From an uncultured Acidobacteriota bacterium (GTDB lineage: Bacteria; Acidobacteriota; Vicinamibacteria; Vicinamibacterales; CAVVIG01), in the NCBI GenBank assembly GCA_902825985.1, contig CADEDC010000011.1, positions 1 to 64,000 on the forward strand: a stretch of DNA of 64,000 nt, given 5' to 3'. The position numbers and the translations under genes were made by a program. The notes under the pieces are model-generated. The model was not told the origin of the DNA. It saw nothing but the letters and a program-made list of their open reading frames with translations, and made no database searches. This document shows positions 1 to 9,333 of this stretch, piece after piece; the stretch's first letter is position 1, and each line of letters begins with the position of its first letter.

Positions 1-132
1 CATCCGCCGCAACACGACTCCTGCGACATCATGTCGCAGCTCCATCGCCTCCAGCGCCGCCAGAATGTCTCTCGAGTGCCGCCGCTGGCTGCTGGCAGCC
101 GGGTCAGCACGGCGGCGGGGGGACGGACGCTT

Positions 133-1377
133 TTGGCGAAATCGACAGTGCGACGCGTGGGTGGCGGCATCGGTCTGTTGGCGATCGCCGTCGCGGTGAG
201 TGGTCGCATGGGCATCGGCGTCGCTGGATTCGCGCCGACCGACCCGTCGGTCATCAGGCCGATTCCTGTGCCGGCCGGTGGCGATGCCGGCATCTACTCG
301 CTGGCGTCGGACCAGCGCGGCGGCGCCCTCCTCAGCTGGCTGGAACCGACAGACGCCGGGCTGGTCCTGCGATTCTCCTCGCTCGAGCGCGGGGCGTGGA
401 CGACGCCGACGGTGATCGCCCAGGGACGCCATCTGTTCTCGAACTGGGCCGACCATCCCTCGGTCGCCGTGCAACCGAACGGCACCCTGCTGGCGCAATG
501 GCCGGTCATCAACGACGGTCCGCAGCCGCCCGGCTCCTACAACAACAGCATGCGGATCGCGATGTCGACCGACCGCGGGAAGACGTGGCGCGAAGCGTTT
601 GCCGACGGGCTCGACAACCTCTACTCATACAGTGGCTTCGTCACCCTGATGCCGGCTGCGTCCGGTGCGCGCGCCGTCTACCTCACGCCGCCGCGGCCGA
701 TTGCCCACGATCCGGCCGATCACCAGATGACGCTCAGCCACGTCGCGTTCGACGCGCAGGGCCGCCGCCTCGCGAATGGCGTGGTCGATGGCGACACCTG
801 CAGCTGCTGCCCCACCACGATCGGGATGACCGCGGCCGGTCCGATTGCCGCCTACCGTGACCACGAGCCCGGGGAGGTCCGTGACATCGCCGTCGTGCGC
901 CTCGTGAACGGCGCGTGGACCTCGCCGCGGCCCGTGCATCGCGACGGCTGGGTCATCAACGGCTGCCCAACCAACGGCCCGGCACTCGCCACCGGCGGCT
1001 CTCGAGTGGCCATCACCTGGTTCACGGCAGCACGAAACCGCCCGGCCGTGAACGTGGCTTTCTCGCACGACAACGGGCAGACCTTCACCGCCCCGATCGA
1101 GGTCGACGGGGCGCCGGCGGTCGGACGTCCAGCCATCGTGCTGCTGGCCGACGGCGCGGCGGTCGTCGCCTGGCTCGCGTCCGTCGGTGGAGGGCGTGGG
1201 GAACTGCGGGTCCGGCGCGTGACGCCGGCCGGCGTCACCGGCCCGGTGCTCGTCGCCGGCGCGGCCTCTCCCGGGCGTCTCAGTGGGATGCCGCAACTCG
1301 TGCTGGCGGAAGACGGCTTGATCGCCGCCTGGCGCGGTGATGGCCTTCAGACCGTTCGCATGCCGATTCCGCGCTGA
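133..1377 (+). CDS. Secreted Asp-box (sialidase-fold) protein with CSCC motif
   Basis: Predicted exported beta-propeller protein of the BNR/sialidase-like superfamily. Two Asp-box motifs (SxDxGxTW type) are visible, STDRGKTW and SHDNGQTF. A compact Cys cluster, TCSCCPTT (codons around 796-815), lies in the middle and could bind a metal or form disulfides. The N-terminus is uncertain. The frame is open from an ATG at 31, but that leaves about 40 residues before the hydrophobic segment. A TTG at 133 behind a G-rich stretch, or a GTG at 148, gives a normal signal peptide (RRVGGGIGLLAIAVAV). No catalytic sialidase residues could be assigned, so an enzymatic role is not claimed. It ends 38 bp before a siderophore-type TonB receptor on the same strand, which suggests co-transcription and a role at the outer membrane. 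Confidence 0.65.
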   Translation: MAKSTVRRVGGGIGLLAIAVAVSGRMGIGVAGFAPTDPSVIRPIPVPAGGDAGIYSLASDQRGGALLSWLEPTDAGLVLRFSSLERGAWTTPTVIAQGRHLFSNWADHPSVAVQPNGTLLAQWPVINDGPQPPGSYNNSMRIAMSTDRGKTWREAFADGLDNLYSYSGFVTLMPAASGARAVYLTPPRPIAHDPADHQMTLSHVAFDAQGRRLANGVVDGDTCSCCPTTIGMTAAGPIAAYRDHEPGEVRDIAVVRLVNGAWTSPRPVHRDGWVINGCPTNGPALATGGSRVAITWFTAARNRPAVNVAFSHDNGQTFTAPIEVDGAPAVGRPAIVLLADGAAVVAWLASVGGGRGELRVRRVTPAGVTGPVLVAGAASPGRLSGMPQLVLAEDGLIAAWRGDGLQTVRMPIPR

Positions 1378-1415
1378 CGACGCGCGGCACTTCACACATT
1401 CGACAGGAGACACTC

Positions 1416-3869
1416 GTGATCAACTCGACCCGTCTGCCCGCGCGGATCGGCGCAGCGTTGCGCCCGGCGCTCACTGCACTGCTCGCCTTCCTCCTGGCCA
1501 CCGCCGGCAGTGTCACCGCCGCCGCGGCCCAGTCCGGCCAGATCGCCGGGACCGTTCGTGACGCCACCGGCGGTGCGGTCGTCGGTGCCCGCGTCGACCT
1601 GACCGTCGCCGGCCAGAACCGGACCGCGACGACGGACGCCGAGGGCCGCTACCGCTTCGACACCGTGCCCGACGGCGCGCACCGTGTCACCGCCACCCAT
1701 ACCGGGATGGCGCCGGTAACTGCCGACGTCACGGTGGCCAGCGGCGCCGCCACGCTGGATCTGACATTCGGCAGCGTGGTCGTCAGCGAAGATGTGTCGG
1801 TCACCGGCATCGCCCCGGGGGCGACCCTGAACACGCCGACGGCGGCGGCCAGTCGTCTCGGGCTGACCGCCCGCGAGACCCCGGCAACGGTTACCGTGAT
1901 GACCTTCGCCGAATCGCAGGCCCGCGGGCTCGGCACGACTACCGAAGCGCTGACCCGCGTGCCGGGTGTCCAGGTGTCGAACATTCCGGCGACGTTTGCC
2001 GCTTCGATGCGCGGCTTCACCGCACAAGCCATCTCCACGCTCTTCGACGGCACGCGCCAGACGACGTCGACGATGGTGATGCGGAATTTCGACAGCTGGA
2101 CCTTCGAGCGGATCGAGGTCCTGAAGGGACCCGCCTCGGTGCTCTATGGCGAAGGGGCTCTGGCCGGCGCCGTGAATTTCGTCTCGAAGCGGCCCGACTT
2201 CTCGCGCCGCAGCGGGGAAGGGCTGATCTCGTTCGGGTCCCTGCGCAACCCGCGCCTGGCGCTCGGCACGACGGGACCGATTGGCGACGGCGCCCGAGCC
2301 GCCTACCGTGCCGACGTCGTCTTCAACCGCAGCAATGGCTACATCGCCGACGCCGACTCGCAGCTGTTCGACGCCAGCGCGGCCGTTGACGTCCGGCTCA
2401 CGCCGGCCGCGACGCTGTCGCTGTCGGTCGATCACTTCCGAGACAACTACGACTCGCCGTACTGGGGCACGCCGCTCATCGCGGCCAGCCTGGCGCGCGA
2501 CGCCAGCGACGTCGTGAGCGACAGCCGCGGGCTGGTGCTCGATCGCCGGCTGAAGGAGAGCAACTTCGAGGTCGCCGACGCGATCACCCGGTCGCACAGC
2601 ACCTGGCTCCGCGCGCGTCTGGACTGGCGGATCAGTCCGAGCTGGCGCCTGGTGAACGACGCCTACGGCTACCGTGCGCAGCGCGAGTGGAAGGGCGCCG
2701 ACACCTACGGCTTCGACACCACCCGCGGCCTGGTCACGCGGGCGAGCACCGGGATCACGCACTACCACGACTTCTTCGGCAACCGCCTGATGCTGGCCTC
2801 GGATCGCCGCTTCGGCAGCCGACGCAACCGGCTCTCCGTCGGCGTCGAAGCCAACCACAACCACTTCTTCATGCCGCGCCGGTTCGGGACGACGACGAGC
2901 GTCGATCCCTTCGCGCCGGTGCGCGGCAGTTTCCCCGCCATCACCGCCGCCAACTTCCCCGGCGCCGGAAACTTCGTCGACTTCACCACCGACATCACCA
3001 TGATGTCGGGATTCGCCGAAGAGGCGTTCACGCTGGCGCCGCGCGTCACGCTGGTGGGTGGCTTCCGTTACGATCGCCTGCTGCTCGACCGCGTCGTCAA
3101 GGACTACAACGCCGGCACCACGACCCCGTTCGATCGGACCTTCGAGCCGCTGTCCGGCCGCGGTGGCGTCGTGGTCGATGTCGTCAAGGACACCCAGCTG
3201 TTCGCCCAGTACACGTCGGCCGTGGCGCCGGTGTCGACCGTGCCGATCATCTCGCAGACCAACGCCCGCTTCGATCTGACGACCGGCAAGTCGTGGGAAG
3301 GCGGCGTGAAGAGTACCCTTGGCGGCGGTCGCCTCGAAACGACGGCGTCGGTGTTCCGGGTGGCGCAGAGCAACATCCTGACGCGCGACCCGAACAACGC
3401 CAACATCACCATCCAGGGCGGTCGGCAGTCGTCCACCGGTGTCGAGCTGGCGGTCACCACCAACGTCACGCCGGCCTTCCGCATCGACGCCAACGCGGTG
3501 TTGCTGAAGGCACAGTTCGACGAACTGATCGAAGCCGGCGGCATCGATCGCACCGGCAACGTGCCGACGAACGTGCCGGAGCGGAGTGCCGGGATCTGGG
3601 CCACCTACCGCTTCATCGACTACCCGCTGGTCGTCAGCGCCGGGGTCCGAGGTCAGGGGCGATACTTTGCGAACAACGCGAATACGGTCCGCATCGGCGG
3701 CTACGCGCTGCTCGACGCCCAGGCCAGCTGGCGCGTCGGCAACGGCGATGTCACGGTCAGGGGCAAGAATCTGACGAACCGCTTCTATGTCGACTGGGGG
3801 CTGACGGCCAATCAGGTCATGATTGGCATGCCGCGCGTTGTCGAAGCGGCCTACCAGTTCCGCTTCTGA
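1416..3869 (+). CDS. TonB-dependent siderophore-type receptor
   Basis: An 817-aa outer-membrane receptor predicted to import a ferric-siderophore-like ligand using TonB energy. The order is a signal peptide ending near AAAAQSG, a carboxypeptidase-regulatory-like beta domain (GTVRDATGGAVVGARV), a plug domain (ETPATVTVMTF, RIEVLKGPASVLYGEG, GAVNFVSKRP) and a long beta-barrel ending in the aromatic C-terminus AAYQFRF. The plug resembles the FpvA/FhuE siderophore-receptor type; the ligand cannot be read from sequence. The GTG start at 1416 is supported by an ACAGGAGA ribosome-binding site just upstream. It lies between the Asp-box protein and the amidohydrolase, with 22 bp to the latter, so the three probably form one transcript. 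Confidence 0.9.
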   Translation: MINSTRLPARIGAALRPALTALLAFLLATAGSVTAAAAQSGQIAGTVRDATGGAVVGARVDLTVAGQNRTATTDAEGRYRFDTVPDGAHRVTATHTGMAPVTADVTVASGAATLDLTFGSVVVSEDVSVTGIAPGATLNTPTAAASRLGLTARETPATVTVMTFAESQARGLGTTTEALTRVPGVQVSNIPATFAASMRGFTAQAISTLFDGTRQTTSTMVMRNFDSWTFERIEVLKGPASVLYGEGALAGAVNFVSKRPDFSRRSGEGLISFGSLRNPRLALGTTGPIGDGARAAYRADVVFNRSNGYIADADSQLFDASAAVDVRLTPAATLSLSVDHFRDNYDSPYWGTPLIAASLARDASDVVSDSRGLVLDRRLKESNFEVADAITRSHSTWLRARLDWRISPSWRLVNDAYGYRAQREWKGADTYGFDTTRGLVTRASTGITHYHDFFGNRLMLASDRRFGSRRNRLSVGVEANHNHFFMPRRFGTTTSVDPFAPVRGSFPAITAANFPGAGNFVDFTTDITMMSGFAEEAFTLAPRVTLVGGFRYDRLLLDRVVKDYNAGTTTPFDRTFEPLSGRGGVVVDVVKDTQLFAQYTSAVAPVSTVPIISQTNARFDLTTGKSWEGGVKSTLGGGRLETTASVFRVAQSNILTRDPNNANITIQGGRQSSTGVELAVTTNVTPAFRIDANAVLLKAQFDELIEAGGIDRTGNVPTNVPERSAGIWATYRFIDYPLVVSAGVRGQGRYFANNANTVRIGGYALLDAQASWRVGNGDVTVRGKNLTNRFYVDWGLTANQVMIGMPRVVEAAYQFRF

Positions 3870-3891
3870 GCCCGGCAAGGAGACGCCGCCG

Positions 3892-5202
3892 ATGACAGCA
3901 TCCCCGTGCGCAGTTGCACATTCCCGACTCGGTGGCACGGGGGGTTGGTGGATCGTTTCGATGGTCATCCTGCTCGCGGCCTGTGCGCCGGCGCGCGGGC
4001 CGGCAGCGCCGTCGACACTGCTCCTCACGGCAGACCGGGTCTTCGACGGCAACGCCATGCAGCCCGGTGCGGTCGTGCTGATCGCCGACGGCGTCGTGAC
4101 GGCGGTCGCCCAGGCGGCCGATCACGCAGCGGCGGGACAGGTGATCGATCTCGGAGACGCCACGATTCTCCCCGGGTTCATCGAACCGCACGCGCACGCG
4201 CGGTTCGCCGGTGTCGCATTGGACGTCGTGCTGCGCCATGGCATCACCACCATGCAGGATCTCGGAGGACCGCTGCGAAACACCGAGGGCGGGCGTGGGT
4301 CAGTCCGTCTGCTGAGTGCCGGCCCCATCCTGACGGCGCCGGGTGGCTACCCGATTCCCGCCTTCGGGCAGACCGATGTGGCGCGAGTCGTGACGTCCGA
4401 GGCGGACGGTCGCGCAGCGGTACGCGCACTCGTCGCCGGCGGGGCGAGCGTCATCAAGATTGCACTCGAGCCGGGGGGCGAGCCTGGGGCGCCGTGGATG
4501 CGTCACGCGCCGCATGGCGCGGCCGCGCACGCTGAGGGATCGACTGCCCCGACGGCTGCGTCACACACCGCACATGGTGCGGCGCCAGTGACGGTGCCGT
4601 GGCCGATGCTGCCGGCGGCGACCGTGGCCGCCATCGTCGACGAGACCCATCGCCTGGGAAAGGGCACCATCGCGCACCTGGCCGATGACGCCGGCGTCAC
4701 GGTGGCGCTCGACGCCGGGGTCGACGCCTGGGCGCACGTGCCGTGTCTGCCGGTCCAGGACGCGCTGCTCCGCCGCGCCGCGGAAGGCCGGGTCATCGTC
4801 GTCACGACGCTCGATACCCTTTCCAAGTGCCCCGGCATCGCGGCGAATGCGCGCCGGCTGGCGGCGCTCGGCGCCCGGCTGATCTATGGCGCCGAGATCG
4901 CGCACGCCGATGTCCCGTGGGGCATCGACGCCGAGGAATTGAACGCGATGCGGGTGGCGGGACTCGCACCGCTGGAGATTCTTCGTGCCGCGACGTCGCA
5001 TTCAGGAGACGCGTTGGGACTGGCGCCGCTCGGCAGCCTGGTACCCGGTGCGCCGGCCGACCTGGTGGCGGTACGCGGCGACGTGCTCACCGATTTCAAA
5101 CGCCTCGAGTATCCGGACCTGGTGATCTCCGGCGGCGAGATCGTCGTCAACCGGTTCACCTCGCCTCAGATGCGGGCGACAGATCCGCTGCCGCCCCACT
5201 GA
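3892..5202 (+). CDS. Lipoprotein amidohydrolase with His-rich insert
   Basis: A 436-aa metal-dependent hydrolase of the amidohydrolase (TIM-barrel) superfamily, predicted to be lipid-anchored by the LAAC lipobox (Cys31). The N-terminal metal motif HAH is at residues 100-102 (FIEPHAHARF). Lys189 (VIKIAL) is the likely carboxylated bridging lysine, with His262 and His282 following. Where many relatives have a GTD-type aspartate, the sequence reads GAEIAHAD. An unusual insert at about residues 205-228 carries five histidines (205, 208, 213, 225, 228). The ATG at 3892 follows a CAAGGAGA ribosome-binding site; the open frame extends further upstream, but that part overlaps the receptor. The substrate is unknown; imidazolonepropionase-like or prolidase-like activity is typical of relatives. 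Its position after a TonB receptor suggests processing of an imported compound. Confidence 0.85.
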   Translation: MTASPCAVAHSRLGGTGGWWIVSMVILLAACAPARGPAAPSTLLLTADRVFDGNAMQPGAVVLIADGVVTAVAQAADHAAAGQVIDLGDATILPGFIEPHAHARFAGVALDVVLRHGITTMQDLGGPLRNTEGGRGSVRLLSAGPILTAPGGYPIPAFGQTDVARVVTSEADGRAAVRALVAGGASVIKIALEPGGEPGAPWMRHAPHGAAAHAEGSTAPTAASHTAHGAAPVTVPWPMLPAATVAAIVDETHRLGKGTIAHLADDAGVTVALDAGVDAWAHVPCLPVQDALLRRAAEGRVIVVTTLDTLSKCPGIAANARRLAALGARLIYGAEIAHADVPWGIDAEELNAMRVAGLAPLEILRAATSHSGDALGLAPLGSLVPGAPADLVAVRGDVLTDFKRLEYPDLVISGGEIVVNRFTSPQMRATDPLPPH

Positions 5203-5270
5203 GGTCCGAATGCGAGCGCCGCTGCATCGACTGAGCCGTGCGAGCCGGAGGTATCAGTCGCAGCCATCCA

Positions 5271-7622
5271 TCAGAACGACAGCCGCAGGCCTGTGTAGGC
5301 GGCGCGCGGTGTGCCCGGATTGAGCACACGCGAATCGTTGGTGGCCACGTTCAACACGCTGAGGGTGGCGATGTACCGCGTGTCGAACAGATTGCGGACC
5401 TCGCCAAACAGTTCCCAGCGCCGCCCGGAGAGGCCGGCGCGCAGACCCATCAGACCGTAGCCGTCCACCGTGTAGGAGTTGACGAAGTCGACGAAGCGCT
5501 CGCCGACGAAGTCCAGGGTGGGCCCGGCATAGAAGCCGCGGGCGTGCCGGTAAATAACTTCGGCGCGGGTGCCGTGGGTCGGCGCAGCCGGCAGGCGGTT
5601 GTTGCGGTAGAGCGGATCACCGGCAAAGCGGAAGCGATTGAGCGTCAGGCTGACCTGGGGCTCGAGGCGATGGGCGTCACCCATCTGAATGACTCCGCCG
5701 ACCAGCGCTTCGACGCCGGCGTGGCTGGTCTTGTCGATGTTGGTCACCAGGCTGTTGCCCGGGGCGTTCGGATCGTCGAGCGACAGGATCTCGTTGCTGA
5801 TTCGGGCGTAGTACGCCGCGATGTCCCACCGCCAGTACATCGCCCGTGACTGGTCGACGCGGGACCGCCAGCCGAACTCGGCCACCGTGCCGGTCATCGG
5901 GTCGAGCGTCGCCGTGCCGCCGCGCACCTGATCGATCAGCTGGAACGTGGTCGGCGCCTCGAACAGGCGGCTGACGTTGCCGTAGACCTCACCGGCGCTG
6001 CGGAGGGAGGCGATGACGCCGGCCCGCGGGTTGATGGTGTTGTAGCGGGCATCCGGGTTGGTGATCGCGCCGGTGATGGCGTTGTCGACACGGACGCCGC
6101 GTGCGGCGCTCACAAACTGCGCGCCAATGACGGTCGTCCATCGACTGGACAGCCGCCAGCGGTCGACGATGAAGCCTTCGGAGCTGTCGGAGTCGCTGTT
6201 GTAGTACTGGCTGATGCCGTTGGGGCGCCCGCCACGGTTGCGATAGTTGCCGCCGGTGACCGAGCCCTTGCCGACATTGATGCCGGCGAGCACGTCGTGT
6301 GCGCCGATGCGGCGGTCGTAGCGCATCATCGCCCCGAGGTCGCGGTGGTCGGTGTCGATGAGCAGACTGAAGACTTCTACCGGTGCGTTGGGTCCGGGAC
6401 CGTCGAAGTCGACGAAGATCTGGTTCACGATCGGGTGAAACAGCGACTGTCCTTCGTAGGACAGTCCGGCCGACAACGTGCCGTTGCCGCCGAGCGACCA
6501 CGTGGACTTGGCCGCGAAGCGGCCGGTCTTGACGACCTTGCCGTAGTCCCCGTCCAGGGCAGCGGCGCTCGCCTGATTGGGATCGGCGTTCGCCTCGGCG
6601 CGGGTGAGGGCACCGGGCAGCCGCTGATCGTTGTAGACGTACGTCCCGGACAACTGCACGTTCGTCGTCGCCGACGGCCGCCAGCCGGTGTTGGCGTAGA
6701 TGCCCCAGCGGTCCTGGCTGCTGTGCTCGCGGTAGCCGTCCCATTGCCGGCCCTCGAAGGTGACCAGCCCATCGATTTTCTCACCGGCGCCACCGACGGT
6801 GAGGCGGCCGTTCAGCGACCCGTAGTTGCCGGCGTCCAGGAACACCGACCGCGTGGCGCTGTTGCGCGCGGTGGGCGACGTGAAGTCGATGGCACCTCCC
6901 AGCGTGCTGGCGCCATACGTGAGGGCGTTGGCGCCGCGTGCCACGCTCGCGTAGCGCGCGGCCATCGGATCGATGACACGGTTGTGGTTGTTGCCGTCGG
7001 CGGTGGTGACCGGCAGCCCGTCCTGGAGCAGCTTGACGCCGTTCTTGTCGTAGTCGGTGGCGTCGAGATTCGAGCCGCGGCTCGAGAAGAACAGCTCTTC
7101 GGCACCGTAGGCGCTCTCGGCCCACATACCCGGCACATAGCGCAGCATGTCGGCGACACCGCTGACGTGCCGACTGTACAACGTGTCGTTGTCGATGACC
7201 GTGACGCCGCCCGGCGTGAGCGCGCGCTGCGCCTCGAGTGCGGCCCTGGCGGCTTCGCCGGTGACGAAGACACTCTCCTCCACCCCCTGCACCTCGAGGC
7301 GAATGTCGGCGACGACGGGCGCCGAGGTCGAGACGCCAATCGGTCGTTCGGCTGGCTGGAACCCTGGCGCCACCACCCTGAGGGAGTAGTCACCCGCCGG
7401 CAGACCGTCGAATCGATAGCGACCTTGGCTATCGGTCACCGCCGACCGGGGGGCTGCCTGCCGGGTGACGAGTTCGACCCGGGCGCCGACAATGGCGGCT
7501 CCGGTCGAGTCCGAGACCAGTCCGCTGACAGCGACGGGCGGCTGCGCAGCGCTCGCTGAAGCGGCTCCGGCCATCAGTGCAGCAACGAGGACGGCGATAG
7601 CACGACGAACGACGCATGACAT
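5271..7622 (-). CDS. TonB-dependent receptor with carboxypeptidase-regulatory domain
   Basis: A 783-aa outer-membrane receptor. It has a signal peptide (AIAVLVAALMAGAASASAAQ), a carboxypeptidase-regulatory-like domain (VSDSTGAAIVGARVEL, GDYSLRV), a plug (VSGVADMLRYVPGMW, ARGANALTYGASTLGGAIDF) and a beta-barrel ending in YTGLRLSF. The plug resembles FecA/iron-complex receptors, but the ligand is not determined. The start was placed at the ATG at 7622 because AGGAG lies about 10 nt upstream and a signal peptide follows at once; the open frame continues 48 nt further upstream. It is convergent with the amidohydrolase gene and has no obvious operon partner, so it is probably transcribed alone. 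Confidence 0.88.
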   Translation of the reverse strand: MSCVVRRAIAVLVAALMAGAASASAAQPPVAVSGLVSDSTGAAIVGARVELVTRQAAPRSAVTDSQGRYRFDGLPAGDYSLRVVAPGFQPAERPIGVSTSAPVVADIRLEVQGVEESVFVTGEAARAALEAQRALTPGGVTVIDNDTLYSRHVSGVADMLRYVPGMWAESAYGAEELFFSSRGSNLDATDYDKNGVKLLQDGLPVTTADGNNHNRVIDPMAARYASVARGANALTYGASTLGGAIDFTSPTARNSATRSVFLDAGNYGSLNGRLTVGGAGEKIDGLVTFEGRQWDGYREHSSQDRWGIYANTGWRPSATTNVQLSGTYVYNDQRLPGALTRAEANADPNQASAAALDGDYGKVVKTGRFAAKSTWSLGGNGTLSAGLSYEGQSLFHPIVNQIFVDFDGPGPNAPVEVFSLLIDTDHRDLGAMMRYDRRIGAHDVLAGINVGKGSVTGGNYRNRGGRPNGISQYYNSDSDSSEGFIVDRWRLSSRWTTVIGAQFVSAARGVRVDNAITGAITNPDARYNTINPRAGVIASLRSAGEVYGNVSRLFEAPTTFQLIDQVRGGTATLDPMTGTVAEFGWRSRVDQSRAMYWRWDIAAYYARISNEILSLDDPNAPGNSLVTNIDKTSHAGVEALVGGVIQMGDAHRLEPQVSLTLNRFRFAGDPLYRNNRLPAAPTHGTRAEVIYRHARGFYAGPTLDFVGERFVDFVNSYTVDGYGLMGLRAGLSGRRWELFGEVRNLFDTRYIATLSVLNVATNDSRVLNPGTPRAAYTGLRLSF

Positions 7623-8056
7623 GTCGGTGGACTCCTGTGCGCGAAAGTATCTGGGCATGTGGAAAGGCATGTGGGAGAGCCTGATTCAGTTCAGCAAGTG
7701 ACGCAGCGCTGGCACTCGGCGCATCAGCAACCACATGAGACGTGAGGCTCTCATGCCAGCATGTGGGCGCCGGTCAGGTTTGCAGCGAGTCGTCGGTCCG
7801 TGCAGCCGGTGGTGGTGTTTCGGCAGCGGAGGGCGCGACGACTGATGGTCCCGCACAGGCCCGTACTGACCAGGCGTCCACCGCCTGTCGCCACGTGCAG
7901 CGGTGTTGTGGCCTCCGGCACTCAGGCCGGTCGGCGGCCCGGTCCACACGTCCCGTGATGTCGTTGCAGGTCCAACGAGCGCTTCGGCCGTGGACAAACG
8001 CTCGTATGATGCGTATGGCGAAGATGAACCACGCGCGAACAGAAGGAGTCGTAGCG
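7623..8056. other. Divergent intergenic region
   Basis: This 434-bp stretch separates a minus-strand TonB receptor from the plus-strand DinB-like gene and should hold both promoters. A TATGAT at 8005-8010, about 46 nt before the DinB-like start, is a possible -10 box, but the -35 region (near TTCGGC, 7983-7988) is weak. Open frames here have no recognisable protein features. I see no hairpin or repeat worth naming. Confidence 0.35.
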
Positions 8057-8629
8057 ATGAAGACCGTATCCCTGATCGTGGCTGCCCTGTGCCTTACCGC
8101 CAGCTCCGCGATCGCCCAACCGCCACCCGCCGGGCAGGCCCTGACGCTGACCGCGAGCCTGAACCGCGGCTACAACGCCGTGAAGATGAACCTGACGGAA
8201 GAAGCGGCGAAAATGCCGGAGTCGGACTACGGCTTCAAGCCGGGCCCAGCTCCCGAGCTCCGCACCTACGGGCAGCTGTTCGCGCACGTGGCCACCTCGC
8301 AGTTCGGGGCATGCGCCGCCGCCCTCGGTCAGCCGAACCCGAACCAGGGACACACCCTGGAAACCGAGCTCAAGACCAAGGCGGAGTTCCAGAAGGCGCT
8401 GGCCGATTCGTTCGCGCTGTGCGACAAGGCCTTTGCCGGCTTGACCGACCAGAACGCGACCGAGATGGTCAAGCAGGGGCAAGGTGAAATCGCCCGCGCG
8501 GCGTTGCTCGCCAACGTCGTCGCTCACAGCAACGAGATGTACGGCACCGGCGCGGTGTACATGCGCGCAAAGGGCCTGGTACCACCGTCCACGGAACGGG
8601 CGGCGGCTGGGCGCGGTGCAGCCCGGTAG
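8057..8629 (+). CDS. Secreted DinB-like protein
   Basis: A 190-aa protein with a signal peptide (SLIVAALCLTASSAIAQ) followed by a DinB/YfiT-like four-helix bundle. DinB-family members usually bind a metal through three histidines. Here the first (about residue 81, AHVATSQ) and second (AHSNEMYG) are present, but the position normally written HSNEHYG has Met in place of the third His. The C-terminal YMRAKGLVPPST closely matches the family. The ATG at 8057 has an AGAAGGAG ribosome-binding site at 8041. Extracytoplasmic DinB-like proteins are common in Acidobacteriota; their function is unknown, and cytoplasmic relatives include thiol-dependent transferases. The altered site suggests weak or changed metal binding. 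Confidence 0.8.
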   Translation: MKTVSLIVAALCLTASSAIAQPPPAGQALTLTASLNRGYNAVKMNLTEEAAKMPESDYGFKPGPAPELRTYGQLFAHVATSQFGACAAALGQPNPNQGHTLETELKTKAEFQKALADSFALCDKAFAGLTDQNATEMVKQGQGEIARAALLANVVAHSNEMYGTGAVYMRAKGLVPPSTERAAAGRGAAR

Positions 8630-8729
8630 ACCTACCGGACTTCCACCCGGAACCAGCCACGCGACACGCATGCCCTTCAGCGTATCGGTGGCGCACACGT
8701 CGAGGACGTCGTGACGCTGACCCGCCGAC

Positions 8730-9224
8730 TCAGTTGGTCAGCACCTTCGCCCCCTTGACGATCACGTCACCGGTGCCCAGCACGCTGATGCGGCTACCCT
8801 TGATCTGCACCTCGCCGTTGGCCTTGAGGATCAGCGACGCCGACCCGACCGCGATCGTCACGGTCTGCGCCGCCTTCAACACGAGGTGTCGGCCTGCCTG
8901 GATGACGATGTCGCGTCCGCCGTCCCACTGGTGATCCTGTCCGACGGCGACGCGGGCCGATCGCGCGATCGCCACCGTCTGGCTGCCACCCACCGACAGC
9001 ACGTGGTCGCCGCCAATCGCCGACGCCTGTTGTCCGCCGACCGTCACCGTCTGGGTGCCACCGACCTCGATCGTCTGCGCGCCGCCAATCGTCACCTGCT
9101 GCGGCCCGTCGACCGCGATGCGGGCCGCGCTCTCGATCGGCACTCGAGCCGCGGCCCCGGACGCCCGTCGCGGGCCGGTCGCCTTCCGTCCACCGGTGCG
9201 TGTCGCTCGCGCTGACTTCGCCAT
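8730..9224 (-). CDS. Orphan VgrG-like beta-helix spike protein
   Basis: A 164-aa protein that looks like only the C-terminal needle of a type VI secretion VgrG or phage gp5 spike. After a basic, disordered N-terminus rich in Lys/Arg/Ala, an octad-type repeat runs for about 80 residues (VTIGGAQT, IEVGGTQT, VTVGGQQA, LSVGGSQT). It then grades into the DUF2345-like ending LILKANGEVQIKGSRISV. There is no VgrG gp27/gp5 body, signal peptide or effector domain. The ATG at 9224 follows GGGAGG. The neighbours (DinB-like, GGDEF) are not secretion genes. It could be a small trimeric beta-helix tip, an adapter, or a free-standing structural protein. The fold assignment is fairly safe; the role is unknown. 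Confidence 0.7.
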   Translation of the reverse strand: MAKSARATRTGGRKATGPRRASGAAARVPIESAARIAVDGPQQVTIGGAQTIEVGGTQTVTVGGQQASAIGGDHVLSVGGSQTVAIARSARVAVGQDHQWDGGRDIVIQAGRHLVLKAAQTVTIAVGSASLILKANGEVQIKGSRISVLGTGDVIVKGAKVLTN

Positions 9225-9333
9225 GTGTCCTCCCTGGCCTGGTGTCTCCCGTGCGGCCGTGTCGACCACGCTATCAGAACGGCGCCGCCGAACGAAGGCG
9301 GGTGTCGCCGGCCACGGACCGCGCCACCACAGG

